A program made the translations under genes and the position numbers. A stretch of DNA of 23,016 nt from Zelonia costaricensis (Eukaryota > Euglenozoa > Kinetoplastea > Trypanosomatida > Trypanosomatidae): the NCBI GenBank assembly GCA_030849075.1, contig JASAOO010003116.1:1-23016 (forward strand). Reading direction: 5' to 3'. Shown here in pieces: positions 8,501 through 16,986 of this stretch. Positions within the stretch are counted from its first letter, which is position 1. Each line of letters begins with the position of its first letter. The notes beneath the pieces were generated by a model, which did not search any database, was not told the DNA's origin, and worked only from the letters and a program-made list of their open reading frames with translations.

Positions 8501-8904
8501 CAGAGAAAACCATGTGCGGCTCACTGAGCGTCACGGCGGTCATGGAAGCGAGGAGCCCGCCGCTCGTTCGAGGAGCGAGGTGGACAATACGTGCCCCACA
8601 CACGGCCGCTGAGCACGGACAACGACATCGACGACAAGAGAGAGAAGGGGGCTGCGCGCACACGAGTCGAGCTTCCGCCGATGCCGCGGAGGTCTGGTCA
8701 CACCGTAGCAGGCACAGAGAAGATGGCTGCGAGGGGTGCCCTCCCCCTCCCCTCGCCCATACACACGAAAAAAAAAGGCGGAACAAACCGGTTCAGCGGA
8801 GGAGGGGCAGCTGAGACACGGAGCATTGCGTTGTGCCCCTGTCGCAACCCAAATGCGTGTGAAAGGTATGTAAAGGGCGCCGAGAAAAGCAGGACAGCAG
8901 CGCG

Positions 8905-11094
8905 TCATGACTGCGTGGGTGCGGCACCGGCTTTGGCCCGTGCGTGCTGCAGCTCGAGTGCGATGCGGCGTTCCTGTTGCACGGCACGGGCCTGCTCGCG
9001 CGCCTTCATGTGCTCGACGACGGCGGGTTTGCTTTGCCGGCGCAGTTGGTGCAGCTCGGCCGGTGTGATGGCGAGCGCCTGTGCATTGCGGATGAGCGCG
9101 GCGGCGTCGAAGAGACACGCGGTTTGGTGGCGCAGCGCCACGAGCAGCTCCCCCGCGTCGGGGTCGCCGCTGCTGCCGCCAAGCACCCCGGCGTCGTCCA
9201 GGTACTTGAGCGTCGCGAGCGTGACCTCGAGGTGGGCCGGGGTGCGCTCGCCTGGATTGGGGGTGCGACAGAAGATGTAGTCCCACAGCCGCAGCGTCGT
9301 TGCCGTGGGAAAGACGTTCACGAACAAGGACATGATCCAGTTGGCGACGAGGGTGTGCACCTGCAGCCCGGCCGAGCGGAACTTCGCCGCGACGCGGGGC
9401 AGCCGCTTGTCCACGAGGTGCTCCAGCACCGCCTGCTCCACGTTCGCACCGAGCAGCGTCTCCCCGTAGAAGTCGTTGGGCAGCAGGGCTTCAAAAACGT
9501 AGACGAGCAACCAGAACGCGCGCTCCTCGTCGTCGAGCACGAGCAGGAGAAAGGCGGCAAGGAAATTGAAGGACTGGCAGTAGCTCAGCAGCGGGTTGCG
9601 CCAGCACAGCGCGTGCAGCACGTTCGTCAGCTTGTAGATGCCCACGTCCGTGTCGGAGAAGTACGGGTGCCCCGGAAACGTGCGCTGCACGTCGGCGGCG
9701 ATGGCGTCCGCGTTGGACCCCGTCACGTACCCGTTGCGGCGCAGCAGCTGCGCGCAGAAGTACTCGTTCTCGTCCACCTTCAGCGCCATCCCCGTCAGCG
9801 TTAGCCACATCACACCGCGCAGGTGGTGCGGGATGCCCACCTCCCGTGCCACGACGCGCAGCTTCACGATCGAGTCCGGCGCGGCGCTCGCCAGCAGCGA
9901 GACCCCGCGGCAGAGACGGTACCACTTGTCCTCTCGCTTCCGCTCCTCGGCATCGCGCTGGTGCTGCGTGGCGGCCTCGGCCCGCACAACGGCCGACTCG
10001 CACGGCGCCGGGAAGCCGAGCCGCGGCGCCGATGACCAGTCCTGCAGGCTGGACGCGGACGTGACGGGGTACGGCGTCGGCTGCAGCGGCGACGCGCCAC
10101 CGCTGCACTTGTGGCTGGCGGCACCACTTCTGCTGCCTTCCGACGCGGCGGCACCGCTCTGCGCGACCTTGCGGAGGGACACGACGACATCGGTGGTGTC
10201 GCTGCCGCCTTGAGCGCCGGCGCCGTCGTGGCGGCGCGAAATGGGCGCTGCCGACTCACCCAGCGGGTAGCCGTCACTGCAGAGCGGGCGCTGCGCCAGC
10301 GCAGCGTGGTAGGCGTGGCGGGTCGCGCCGGTGCCGCTTACCGCGACGCTGCGGGCCACCAAGTCCATCTCTCGCTCCGGCGCACGACTCGGAGACTCCA
10401 GGTCCGTCGAGAACATCGGCACCCGCGGCCATGGGGTGGCTGGGCTCGCGGCGACGCTCGGGTCTACTCCAGTGCTCCCCTCAAGCCCGAGGCCGTCCGC
10501 TATGGACAGGGCAGCGAGTGGGTGCTGGTCCAGCGCCACGGTCATGCTGCGGCGCTCCCTGGACGAGACCGAGCTCGCCGCCGTCGCGGAGGTCGCGGAT
10601 GACGGGAGCACCACAGTGGCCGGGGCTTCGCCCACGTGCTGCATCACCAGCAGCGGCGGTGCCGAGCGACCCAGGGACGCCGTCGAGGGGGCGGCAGTTC
10701 CTTCCATGGAAGGCGAGGGCACGAGGGTGGGGAACAGAAGCGCTTCAGGTGTTTGCCGAAGAAGCTCCTCCATCTGACAGCACGGGCTCTCCCATGCAGA
10801 CGATGCCTGGGCACTCGCCGCAGCCGCGACCAAGTCGAACGCCGCCTCGACTTCTCGTCCAGCCCGGGTCCGCTCGGGACTGCTCCCCAGGCGTTGGAAG
10901 TGGCGGCGTGCCTGTGGTGAAAAGTCGGACGCGGGGCGGAGCGCCGGCTCGCGAGGGACAGGGCTTTGATCCACCGCCACTGGCGTGTCGGCGAGCGACG
11001 CCGCTGCGAGGTCAGCTGCCACCGGAGTGTGCGGCGTGTCGACGCCGCTTACGCGGTCGAGGCCGCTGTCGACGGGCGACTGGCGGAGAAGCAT
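8905..11094 (-). CDS. TBC-domain Rab GTPase-activating protein
   Basis: A 729-residue protein. TBC proteins switch off Rab GTPases on membranes by supplying an arginine and a glutamine finger. The TBC domain spans about 418-615: GIPHHLRGVMW at 420-430, AIAADVQRTFP at 464-474 with the arginine finger R471, and YCQSFNFLAAF at 505-515 with the glutamine finger Q507. Both fingers are present, so it should be catalytic. Residues 1-380 are Ser/Pro/Ala-rich and look disordered, likely a localisation or phosphorylation region. The C-terminus (about 680-729) is charged and helix-like. The ATG at 11094 is the first in the frame: the 48 codons upstream of it are open but begin at TTG (11238) and contain no ATG. 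The Rab partner cannot be read from sequence. Confidence 0.92.
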   Translation of the reverse strand: MLLRQSPVDSGLDRVSGVDTPHTPVAADLAAASLADTPVAVDQSPVPREPALRPASDFSPQARRHFQRLGSSPERTRAGREVEAAFDLVAAAASAQASSAWESPCCQMEELLRQTPEALLFPTLVPSPSMEGTAAPSTASLGRSAPPLLVMQHVGEAPATVVLPSSATSATAASSVSSRERRSMTVALDQHPLAALSIADGLGLEGSTGVDPSVAASPATPWPRVPMFSTDLESPSRAPEREMDLVARSVAVSGTGATRHAYHAALAQRPLCSDGYPLGESAAPISRRHDGAGAQGGSDTTDVVVSLRKVAQSGAAASEGSRSGAASHKCSGGASPLQPTPYPVTSASSLQDWSSAPRLGFPAPCESAVVRAEAATQHQRDAEERKREDKWYRLCRGVSLLASAAPDSIVKLRVVAREVGIPHHLRGVMWLTLTGMALKVDENEYFCAQLLRRNGYVTGSNADAIAADVQRTFPGHPYFSDTDVGIYKLTNVLHALCWRNPLLSYCQSFNFLAAFLLLVLDDEERAFWLLVYVFEALLPNDFYGETLLGANVEQAVLEHLVDKRLPRVAAKFRSAGLQVHTLVANWIMSLFVNVFPTATTLRLWDYIFCRTPNPGERTPAHLEVTLATLKYLDDAGVLGGSSGDPDAGELLVALRHQTACLFDAAALIRNAQALAITPAELHQLRRQSKPAVVEHMKAREQARAVQQERRIALELQHARAKAGAAPTQS

Positions 11095-11293
11095 GGGGGA
11101 GAGGTTCGCAGAAGAAGGGCCGCCGGCACGCTGTTGTGGCGACGTGCAGTGGTCAGAGACGCCACCACAACAGCTGTGAGAACACCAAACGAGAACGTGG
11201 CCTAGCGTGCAAATCGGGGCGGTGTGAAGTGTGGGCAAGCTGAGGCCAGGTGTTGCGCAGCCTCACAGTATACCCGAGGAGCGACAGCAGCAA

Positions 11294-11340
11294 CTACAGC
11301 CACAAACACACACACACTCACAGAGAGAGATAGTGTGAAG
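11294..11340 (-). promoter_or_regulatory. Probable trans-splice acceptor of the TBC gene
   Basis: Minus strand: TTCACACTATCTCTCTCTG, a TG repeat, then GGCTGTAG with the AG at 11295-11294. The first ATG in the resulting 199-base leader is 11094. Confidence 0.45.
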
Positions 11341-11798
11341 GGGCGCGTGTGGCGGGAGTAATGAGATGAGGAGCTGTGAATCCCGTTTTGCGTTTCTGCG
11401 CACCCTCGCACGTGCGAGCAAAAGTGTGGCGCAGGCACATAGTGATTGATAGAAAAGAAGGAGAGGAAACAGTACGGTGCACGAACGGTAGTACGGGAGT
11501 GAGCGAACCGAGTGATGCGCGCTGAAGCGCAGCCGGCACAGCGTCCTCTGCGGCATGGGCTAGATCACCGAGGCGATGGCTAATGCACAAGTTCATTCCG
11601 AGTACTCTATATGTTTTCTTGCTTCTGTTTTTTGTTTTTTGTGTGCGTGTTTGCGATAGTAAAGTCATGAGTGTTGTGGTTGGCCCCTTAGGAAAACGAG
11701 CACACAGGAGTGCGCTCGTCTTACGCGAGAAGGGGAAAGAAACAATTCGTTAGACGGGGAAAGGAAAACAGCCTAGCGGCAGCCACACAGCGACAAAC

Positions 11799-11846
11799 AA
11801 ACACACACACACACACACACAGACACAGACACAGACACAGACACAC
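11799..11846. repeat. (CA)n followed by (ACAGAC)n
   Basis: A CA run of about eleven units passes into AGACAC-type hexamers, a compound microsatellite downstream of the M20 peptidase gene. Confidence 0.9.
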
Positions 11847-11994
11847 GCACGCATCTTCAGCCCGCCAAAAGGGTTCAAAACGGAGAGCACAAACAGATTG
11901 TCGACACGCACATGCGGCCAAATGGAAAACACGCTCCGACGATTCGCACGGCTTCGCACATCAACAGCCACCATGGTTTTCCTTTACTTGTCGG

Positions 11995-13200
11995 TCACAA
12001 GTTACCGGCGCCGCAGTAGCTCGCATCCGTGTACAAGCGGACCATGTCCATCGTGAACTCGGTGCTCTTCTCCATCTGCTCGACCGGCACGTACTCGTTG
12101 GGCAGGTGCGCCATGGAAAGCGGACCAGGGCCCACCACAACCGTGGGAATGTCCAGCACATCCTGGAAGTAGCCGCCCTCGTTGCCACCACCCGTCTTGT
12201 ACGTCTTTGTGTCCTTGCGCAGGCGCAGTGCCTGCCGCGTCACGTGCGAGTCCTCGCGGCCGTTAAACGCCGGCAGGTACACCGTGCTCTCGAACTTCAC
12301 CGACGCCTCGGGGTACTCCGCGCGCATCGCCGGCAGCACCTGCTCGTTGATGTACTTGCCCAACGTCGCCTCGATCGCCTTCGGCGTCTCGTTCTCCGTG
12401 ATGCGCACCGTGATGATGAAGTCGCACTGCGCAGGCACCGTGTTCACCGCGTTGCCGCCGCTGATCAGCCCCGTCGTGATGCACGGGAAGGGGCAGTCGT
12501 GGCCGGGGTCCTGGTGACCGTTCTTGCGGAGGTCCAGCGCGATCTCGCGCACCTTCGTGATGATCTGCGCGGCGTACTCGATCGCGTTGCAGCTCGTGTT
12601 CATCAGCGCCATCGACGAGTGGATCGCCTTGCCCTGCACCGACACGTTCCACTGCGTCACACCCTTCGCGCTCACGTACACGTTCATGTCCGTCGGCTCG
12701 CCGATCAGGCACGCGTCCGCTTTGAACCCGCGCTGCTTCAGGTGCTCGATCAGGTACGGCACGCCCGTGCAGCCCACCTCCTCGTCGAACGAGAAGGCGT
12801 AATGGATCGGCCTCGCGCGCCTCATCGCCAGGAACTGCGGCGTCAGCGCAAGCACCACCGCGATGAAGCCCTTCATGTCGCACGCGCCGCGCCCGAACAG
12901 CTTCCCGTCCTTCTCCACCATCGTGAAGGGGTCCGTGTCCCACTTCTGCCCGTCCACCGGCACCACGTCCGTGTGCCCCGACAGCACGATGCCGCCCTGC
13001 GTCACGCCGCCCTCGCCCGGCAGCGTCGCCCACAGGTTCGCGTGCGTCTTCGCGGGGTTGTACACAAACGTCGACGCGACGCCCACGGACTGCAAGTAGT
13101 CGCGCACGTACTCGATCATGGGTATGTTCGAGTTGCGGCTCGTAGTGTCGAAGCTGATGATCTTCGCCAGCCACTCACGAAAGGAGGCCGGGTAGGACAT
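11995..13200 (-). CDS. M20 family metallopeptidase, acetylornithine deacetylase-like
   Basis: A 401-residue protein matching the ArgE/DapE/CPG2 family, di-zinc hydrolases that cleave acyl-amino acids or small peptides. All signatures are present: SGHTDVVPVDG with metal ligand H76 and catalytic-site D78; GRGACDMKG with bridging D108; SFDEEVGC with catalytic base E140 and ligand E141; IGEPTD with ligand E168; and AHLPNEYV with ligand H365. The dimerisation domain should span about 180-295. Length is usual for the family, and no targeting peptide or C-terminal peroxisome signal is seen (it ends AGNL). ArgE acts in arginine synthesis; trypanosomatids are generally thought not to run the acetylated pathway, so the substrate may be another N-acyl amino acid or dipeptide. 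The ATG at 13200 is the first after either candidate acceptor. Confidence 0.93.
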   Translation of the reverse strand: MSYPASFREWLAKIISFDTTSRNSNIPMIEYVRDYLQSVGVASTFVYNPAKTHANLWATLPGEGGVTQGGIVLSGHTDVVPVDGQKWDTDPFTMVEKDGKLFGRGACDMKGFIAVVLALTPQFLAMRRARPIHYAFSFDEEVGCTGVPYLIEHLKQRGFKADACLIGEPTDMNVYVSAKGVTQWNVSVQGKAIHSSMALMNTSCNAIEYAAQIITKVREIALDLRKNGHQDPGHDCPFPCITTGLISGGNAVNTVPAQCDFIITVRITENETPKAIEATLGKYINEQVLPAMRAEYPEASVKFESTVYLPAFNGREDSHVTRQALRLRKDTKTYKTGGGNEGGYFQDVLDIPTVVVGPGPLSMAHLPNEYVPVEQMEKSTEFTMDMVRLYTDASYCGAGNL

Positions 13201-13216
13201 GGCGGTGAAGAAGCAA

Positions 13217-13242
13217 CTGGGGTAAGTGGGGGGGGGGGGGGG
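13217..13242 (-). promoter_or_regulatory. C15 tract and probable trans-splice acceptor of the M20 gene
   Basis: Minus strand: a run of 15 C (13242-13228), then ACTTACCCCAG with the AG at 13218-13217, leaving a 16-base 5' UTR. The more distal site near 13384 is about as good and would give a leader of about 183 bases, also ATG-free. Confidence 0.45.
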
Positions 13243-13491
13243 AGGTGAGTTGGGTAGGGGACACGCAAGCAGTAGTGTGGGCAGGGGCGGACGCACTCAG
13301 GCGCGCGATGGGGGAAGCGAGAGGGGTGGGGAGTCAGGGGAGGCGAGGGGGGAACAAAACGCACGCGGCGTGGTGTGAAAGTTCTGTCCGCACAGAAACA
13401 AAAACAACAGCGGGTTTAAAGAAGTCAGCAGTGGCGCCGCGAAGAAGCAAAGGCATGACTGCCCGACCAAAGCGTTCGTTTTCCACGTCGA

Positions 13492-13513
13492 TGTGTGTGT
13501 GTGTGTGTGTGTG
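13492..13513. repeat. (TG)11 microsatellite
   Basis: A pure TG run between the M20 and PROPPIN genes. Confidence 0.9.
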
Positions 13514-14161
13514 GCGATGCGGCGATTTCGGTTCGGGTCAGGCCAGAAAAGAGCGTCCAACACGCAGGCCGGATGAGAAGGGGGGGGGGAGAAGTGGTTT
13601 TCAAAAGAAAAAAATGGGGCATCGGCGACCTCGCTCTGTATTGTAGAGAAGCGGCAGCACCGGCACGTTTTATCAATCTCTGTTTGGTCCGGCGCACCAG
13701 CAGGCGGCAACGGCAATGACGGAGCAGCTCACCATCGGCCCACGCCGGCAGCCGCGCTACCGTGCAGAGACGCGCGAGGTCATTCAGCGTGGGTCATGCA
13801 CAACCGCTGAGCCCTGCGCGGAAGGGGGGTCGTCGTGCGCTTCGGCACCGACGCGCTTCTTTTCCTGCCTATGACCGACAACCTCAGCTTTACGAGCCAT
13901 CTCTCCGGTGCATTCCCTGCAGCTTTGCTTCTTGTTTTCACGCTCGCGTTGCACGTTTTCGGGTTCGACGGCGCGTGTCGGGATGCGAGCGCCGCCATAG
14001 CACCGTCGCGGTTTACCGTGGGACGCACATGGGTGGTGAGGTGGACGCGGAGAGACGAGGAAGACACAGCAGGTTGGGGAAGGCAACTCTAGGAAGACGG
14101 GGAAGCGGGGTGAAAGGAGAAGGGGGTGGGGAAACATGCAGAGCCCATGCAAGACACCATC

Positions 14162-15940
14162 TCACACGACGACGTAGTGACACACCTCTTCGCCCCTGTC
14201 TGCACTGGCTAACAAGCTGGAGCCGGTGCCACCGATGTCGCGCTCGGGTGCCGGTGGGGGCAACGGAATGCGTGTGATGCTGCCTACGCACAGCCGAACC
14301 GAGCGGGCACTCGCGTCGAGAGCTAAGTTGACGCTCGCAACAAGAGCAGGCGCTTGTGCCAGGGCAGCCGCCTCACGCTGCCGCTGCGCCTCGGTCGACT
14401 CCACCTGCGCTACCCACACTGCGCGGCTGTCTGGTGTGAACCCACTCTCCGCGTGCACCCGACCCGCCTCCGCAGCCGCCGTTGCACCGTCCCCGCTGCG
14501 CTCGTCCGCCCGTCGCGGGGCGCTCACGTCGGTGTTGTGCAGCAGCGTCACCTTGCGCCGGCTCTCGGCCCGCAGCTTGCTGACCGCTGCACCTGCCGTC
14601 CCACCCGCTGCACGGGACGGCGGCGACGCAGCGGCCGGGCCCGCCGCTGCGCGGGCCTCCCAGGCTCGCACCACGGCGGTGCAGTCGAACACGTGCAGGG
14701 TGCCGTTGGCGCTGAGGGCGGCGATCCGGGAGCCGTCGCGCTGCACGGCAAGCGAGAGCACCGACGCGGGGCGGTGGCCGCGCTGCAGCTCCACCAGCAG
14801 CGCGCCCGTGGCACAGTCGAACAGCTTCACGGTCGTGCCCAGCTCCGAGGCGGTGGCGAGCAGCCGGCCGTCGTGGCGGAAGCGCAGCTGGGCGATGGCG
14901 TGGTGGTGCGCGGGTATGGTGCGCTGCTGTGTCGACGGTGCGTGAGTGCTACCAGCGGCAGTGCTCGGCGAACTCGAGCTCCGGGCTGCGGCAGCACTGG
15001 CTGCCGTGGTGGTGGTGGGGATCGCGACGGGGCTGTGCAGCCGCAGCACCGTCACGTCACCCTTGTACCCCCGCGCCGACTGTGGGAACGCTACGGCGTA
15101 GGTGCCAGTGCTCTGGTCACGCGGCACGACCACGGCCGACAGGTCGAGCACGCCGCGGGGGTTGAGCGGCTTGTACATGCTGTGCTGCCGCACGTAGCGC
15201 AGGGTGCGGAGGTCGACGAGGTGGAAGAGGTCAACAGCCGCGACGAGGAGGACCGCCGCGTTGGCGCGCAGGGTCAGGACGGGCGACCCGCTGAAGTGCA
15301 GGGCGGCGAGACACGTGCCGGTCGTGGCCTCGAAAAGGTACACGTATCGGCGGCATTCCAGCTCCGCCGCCGCACGCGCCGTGACGGCGGCGGGATCGGT
15401 GGGTGGGGGAGGGGACGGGCACGGCTCCTCCGCCTCTTCGTCTGCTCCCTCCTCTGTGCCCTGGGCCGGCACGTCGTCGGCGGACGCACCCGGGCTCGGA
15501 AGCCCGGACGCCGCCTCCGGCTCTTGGACGCCCTCGGCCATGGATAGTGTCGTCGGCGCAAACACCTGCGGCCGGGCCCGGAAAACGACCGCCACGAGGG
15601 GACAGTCGTCTGCAATCGTGGCCGTGTACACCGGCGTGTGCCACAGCGCACTTGGCGGACTTGCAGCCGCGGTGGTGCTGGTGGCCGTGGCGGTGGTGGC
15701 AGGCGCCGACGCGGCGGCACTGGTCATGCCCGGCGTCGCGGAGGAGACCGCGGTGGGCAGTGGTGGGTGCAGCGACTGGACGGAGGGGCCGGCGCGCGTT
15801 CCCGAGGTGTCCGCCAGCGCGTACGCTCGTGTGCCGGCCACGGTCGAAGCGACGACGACGGTGCAGGACGGGTTGATGGCGCAGCTAGGCGGGTGCAGCG
15901 CGCGCTGCGAGTGACCCGCGTGCGCAGGCTTCACCGACAT
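14162..15940 (-). CDS. PROPPIN (Atg18/WIPI-type) phosphoinositide-binding propeller, altered lipid motif
   Basis: A 592-residue protein. PROPPINs are seven-bladed propellers that bind PI3P or PI(3,5)P2 on autophagic and endosomal membranes. The core signature lies at about 359-420: RLLATASELGTTVKLFD, then CATGALLVELQRG, then SVLSLAVQRDGSRIAALS, ending GTLHVFD. This order (ATAS.GT, FRRG position, SLAF..DG, GT.HVF) is typical of the family. The FRRG motif, whose two arginines serve separate lipid sites, reads LQRG at 385-388, so the first arginine is Gln. Long Ala/Ser/Thr/Pro-rich inserts (about 50-100, 135-185, 305-340, 430-500) make it longer than the usual 350-500. The ATG at 15940 is the first after the acceptor near 16046; the open frame upstream is UTR. 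Family call is firm, orthology to a given Atg18 or Hsv2 is not. Confidence 0.87.
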   Translation of the reverse strand: MSVKPAHAGHSQRALHPPSCAINPSCTVVVASTVAGTRAYALADTSGTRAGPSVQSLHPPLPTAVSSATPGMTSAAASAPATTATATSTTAAASPPSALWHTPVYTATIADDCPLVAVVFRARPQVFAPTTLSMAEGVQEPEAASGLPSPGASADDVPAQGTEEGADEEAEEPCPSPPPPTDPAAVTARAAAELECRRYVYLFEATTGTCLAALHFSGSPVLTLRANAAVLLVAAVDLFHLVDLRTLRYVRQHSMYKPLNPRGVLDLSAVVVPRDQSTGTYAVAFPQSARGYKGDVTVLRLHSPVAIPTTTTAASAAAARSSSSPSTAAGSTHAPSTQQRTIPAHHHAIAQLRFRHDGRLLATASELGTTVKLFDCATGALLVELQRGHRPASVLSLAVQRDGSRIAALSANGTLHVFDCTAVVRAWEARAAAGPAAASPPSRAAGGTAGAAVSKLRAESRRKVTLLHNTDVSAPRRADERSGDGATAAAEAGRVHAESGFTPDSRAVWVAQVESTEAQRQREAAALAQAPALVASVNLALDASARSVRLCVGSITRIPLPPPAPERDIGGTGSSLLASADRGEEVCHYVVV

Positions 15941-16045
15941 CTCAATTGAGCGCGCTCTTCGATGTGGAGAAGATGCGCGGGCGATGCCGCTCGGGATGTG
16001 TGGTGTGGTGAATTTTTTGCGTGTGTGTATGTCAGCGCGCCAGAG

Positions 16046-16100
16046 CTGACCCCGCGGGCACGATCGTGGAGGACGCGAGGAGGGGGGAAGGGGGGAGCGA
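16046..16100 (-). promoter_or_regulatory. Probable trans-splice acceptor of the PROPPIN gene
   Basis: Minus strand: CTCGCTCCCCCCTTCCCCCC, TCCTCGCGTCCTCC, then GGGGTCAG with the AG at 16047-16046. The 105-base leader has no ATG before 15940. Confidence 0.45.
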
Positions 16101-16816
16101 GGTGAGGCTCGCGATGTTGCCGGTGTGCAATAAGCCGTCTCACGCGCTGTGTATCGGTGGTGCGCTTGCCGTACTTCTTCGCCTCTCACGTCATGAAAGA
16201 GAGAGAGGCAAGTGAAGAGAGAGAGAGAGAGAGCGAGAGTGGTGAACAACGACGCAGGTGCGTGGCTCATGGCAGGGCGCGTCACACAAAGAGAAAGAAA
16301 AAGGCGGTTCTCAACGGGGCTTTGACAGCACCCGGAGGTGCAGACGCCACGTTCTGAGAGACAAGCACGCTCGGCTTCTTTTCCGGTACCACGCACACAA
16401 GACCCTTCTCGGGATAAATCAAGGAATACGTGCGGCCCCGCAGTCGGTGCAGCTCAACCGAGACAGTCGCCGTCGTCGCCCTCTTCTTCTCCGTCGCTTT
16501 CCTTTTTCTTCTTCTCCCATTTTGGGAGTGATTGTCGTGTTCTTCAACGCAAGAGGTGCCGCGCCTGTGTTTGAAGAGAGATCGACGGACTCACAAGAGC
16601 GCATCGTCGGTCGTCTCCCACTCTCCCCTTCACTGTTGGTGTTGGCATTCCTTAGTCGCCTCCGCTGACACAGCACGTGCGCCTTCGTCCGACTCGGTGG
16701 AAGGAAGAGGGAGGACCTGCGTGTACGACCGTTTAGCTTGCGCGGCTGTACCGGGTGAAGGCGGAGGGGCCGACATGGGTCACGAAGCCCAGACGCGAAC
16801 ACCCCGCACACGCATA

Positions 16817-16860
16817 CACGCACACACACACATACACGCACACACACACACAAACACACA
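16817..16860. repeat. Interrupted (CA)n repeat
   Basis: CA-rich tract with TA and AA interruptions downstream of the RAD23-like gene. Confidence 0.85.
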
Positions 16861-16986
16861 TATCGAAGTACACGAGCACGCCTATCAGGGCCTCGCCACG
16901 TGACTGCGCATCCAGGCGCCTCTTCCGGCGACGGGCAAACAAGAAGAAGAAGAAAAAAGCGCCTCGCCGCTGCTCGTGCGTTCAGC

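Larger units (their letters stand above)
7776..8904. other. Intergenic: 5' UTR of the 777-residue protein gene and 3' UTR of the TBC gene
   Basis: Contains the acceptor near 7975, a second acceptor-like site near 8464, and TG repeats at 8262-8295 and about 8442-8454. ATG-led minus frames at 8198 (111 codons) and 8082 (116 codons) overlap the next gene's UTR or start and have Pro/Ser/Cys-rich, non-coding-like translations. I call no gene here. Confidence 0.6.
11095..11994. other. Intergenic: TBC gene 5' UTR and 3' UTR of the M20 peptidase gene
   Basis: Holds the TBC acceptor near 11294, a second acceptor-like site near 11720, and a CA repeat with an ACAGAC hexamer extension at 11799-11846. 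A 116-codon ATG-led frame (11668-11318, minus) follows the 11720 site but has low third-position GC and lacks protein-like features. A 74-codon frame at 11974-11750 is largely Cys-Val repeat from the microsatellite. Confidence 0.6.
13201..14161. other. Intergenic: M20 gene 5' UTR and 3' UTR of the PROPPIN gene
   Basis: Holds the C15 tract and acceptor near 13217, a second candidate acceptor near 13384 (TTGTTTTTGTTTCTGTGCGG then ACAG), and a TG repeat at 13492-13513. A plus-strand ATG frame at 13871-14092 has a hydrophobic stretch but runs against the array. No minus-strand gene seen. Confidence 0.6.
15941..16986. other. Intergenic: PROPPIN 5' UTR and 3' UTR of the RAD23-like gene
   Basis: Contains the acceptor near 16046, a GA/CT-rich stretch at about 16196-16240 (CTCTCT on the minus strand, a possible alternative acceptor tract), and CA repeats at about 16817-16860. 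A C/T-rich stretch on the plus strand at about 16455-16515 is purine on the transcribed strand. No coding-like ORF seen. Confidence 0.6.

Noticed and set aside
11750..11974. Minus-strand ATG frame of 74 codons just after the M20 stop codon
   Set aside because: Much of it is a Cys-Val repeat encoded by the TG run, with no acceptor between the M20 stop and its ATG.
11710..13248. Plus-strand open frame of 512 codons
   Set aside because: It lies antisense over the M20 peptidase, whose catalytic motifs are intact. Its Arg/His/Val-rich translation is the usual shadow of a high-GC gene, and it starts in a CA repeat region.
13871..14092. Plus-strand ATG frame of 73 codons with a hydrophobic stretch
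   Set aside because: Opposite to all other genes, third-position GC only moderate, and no acceptor-like tract on the plus strand just before it. It lies in the 3' UTR of the PROPPIN gene; most likely chance.
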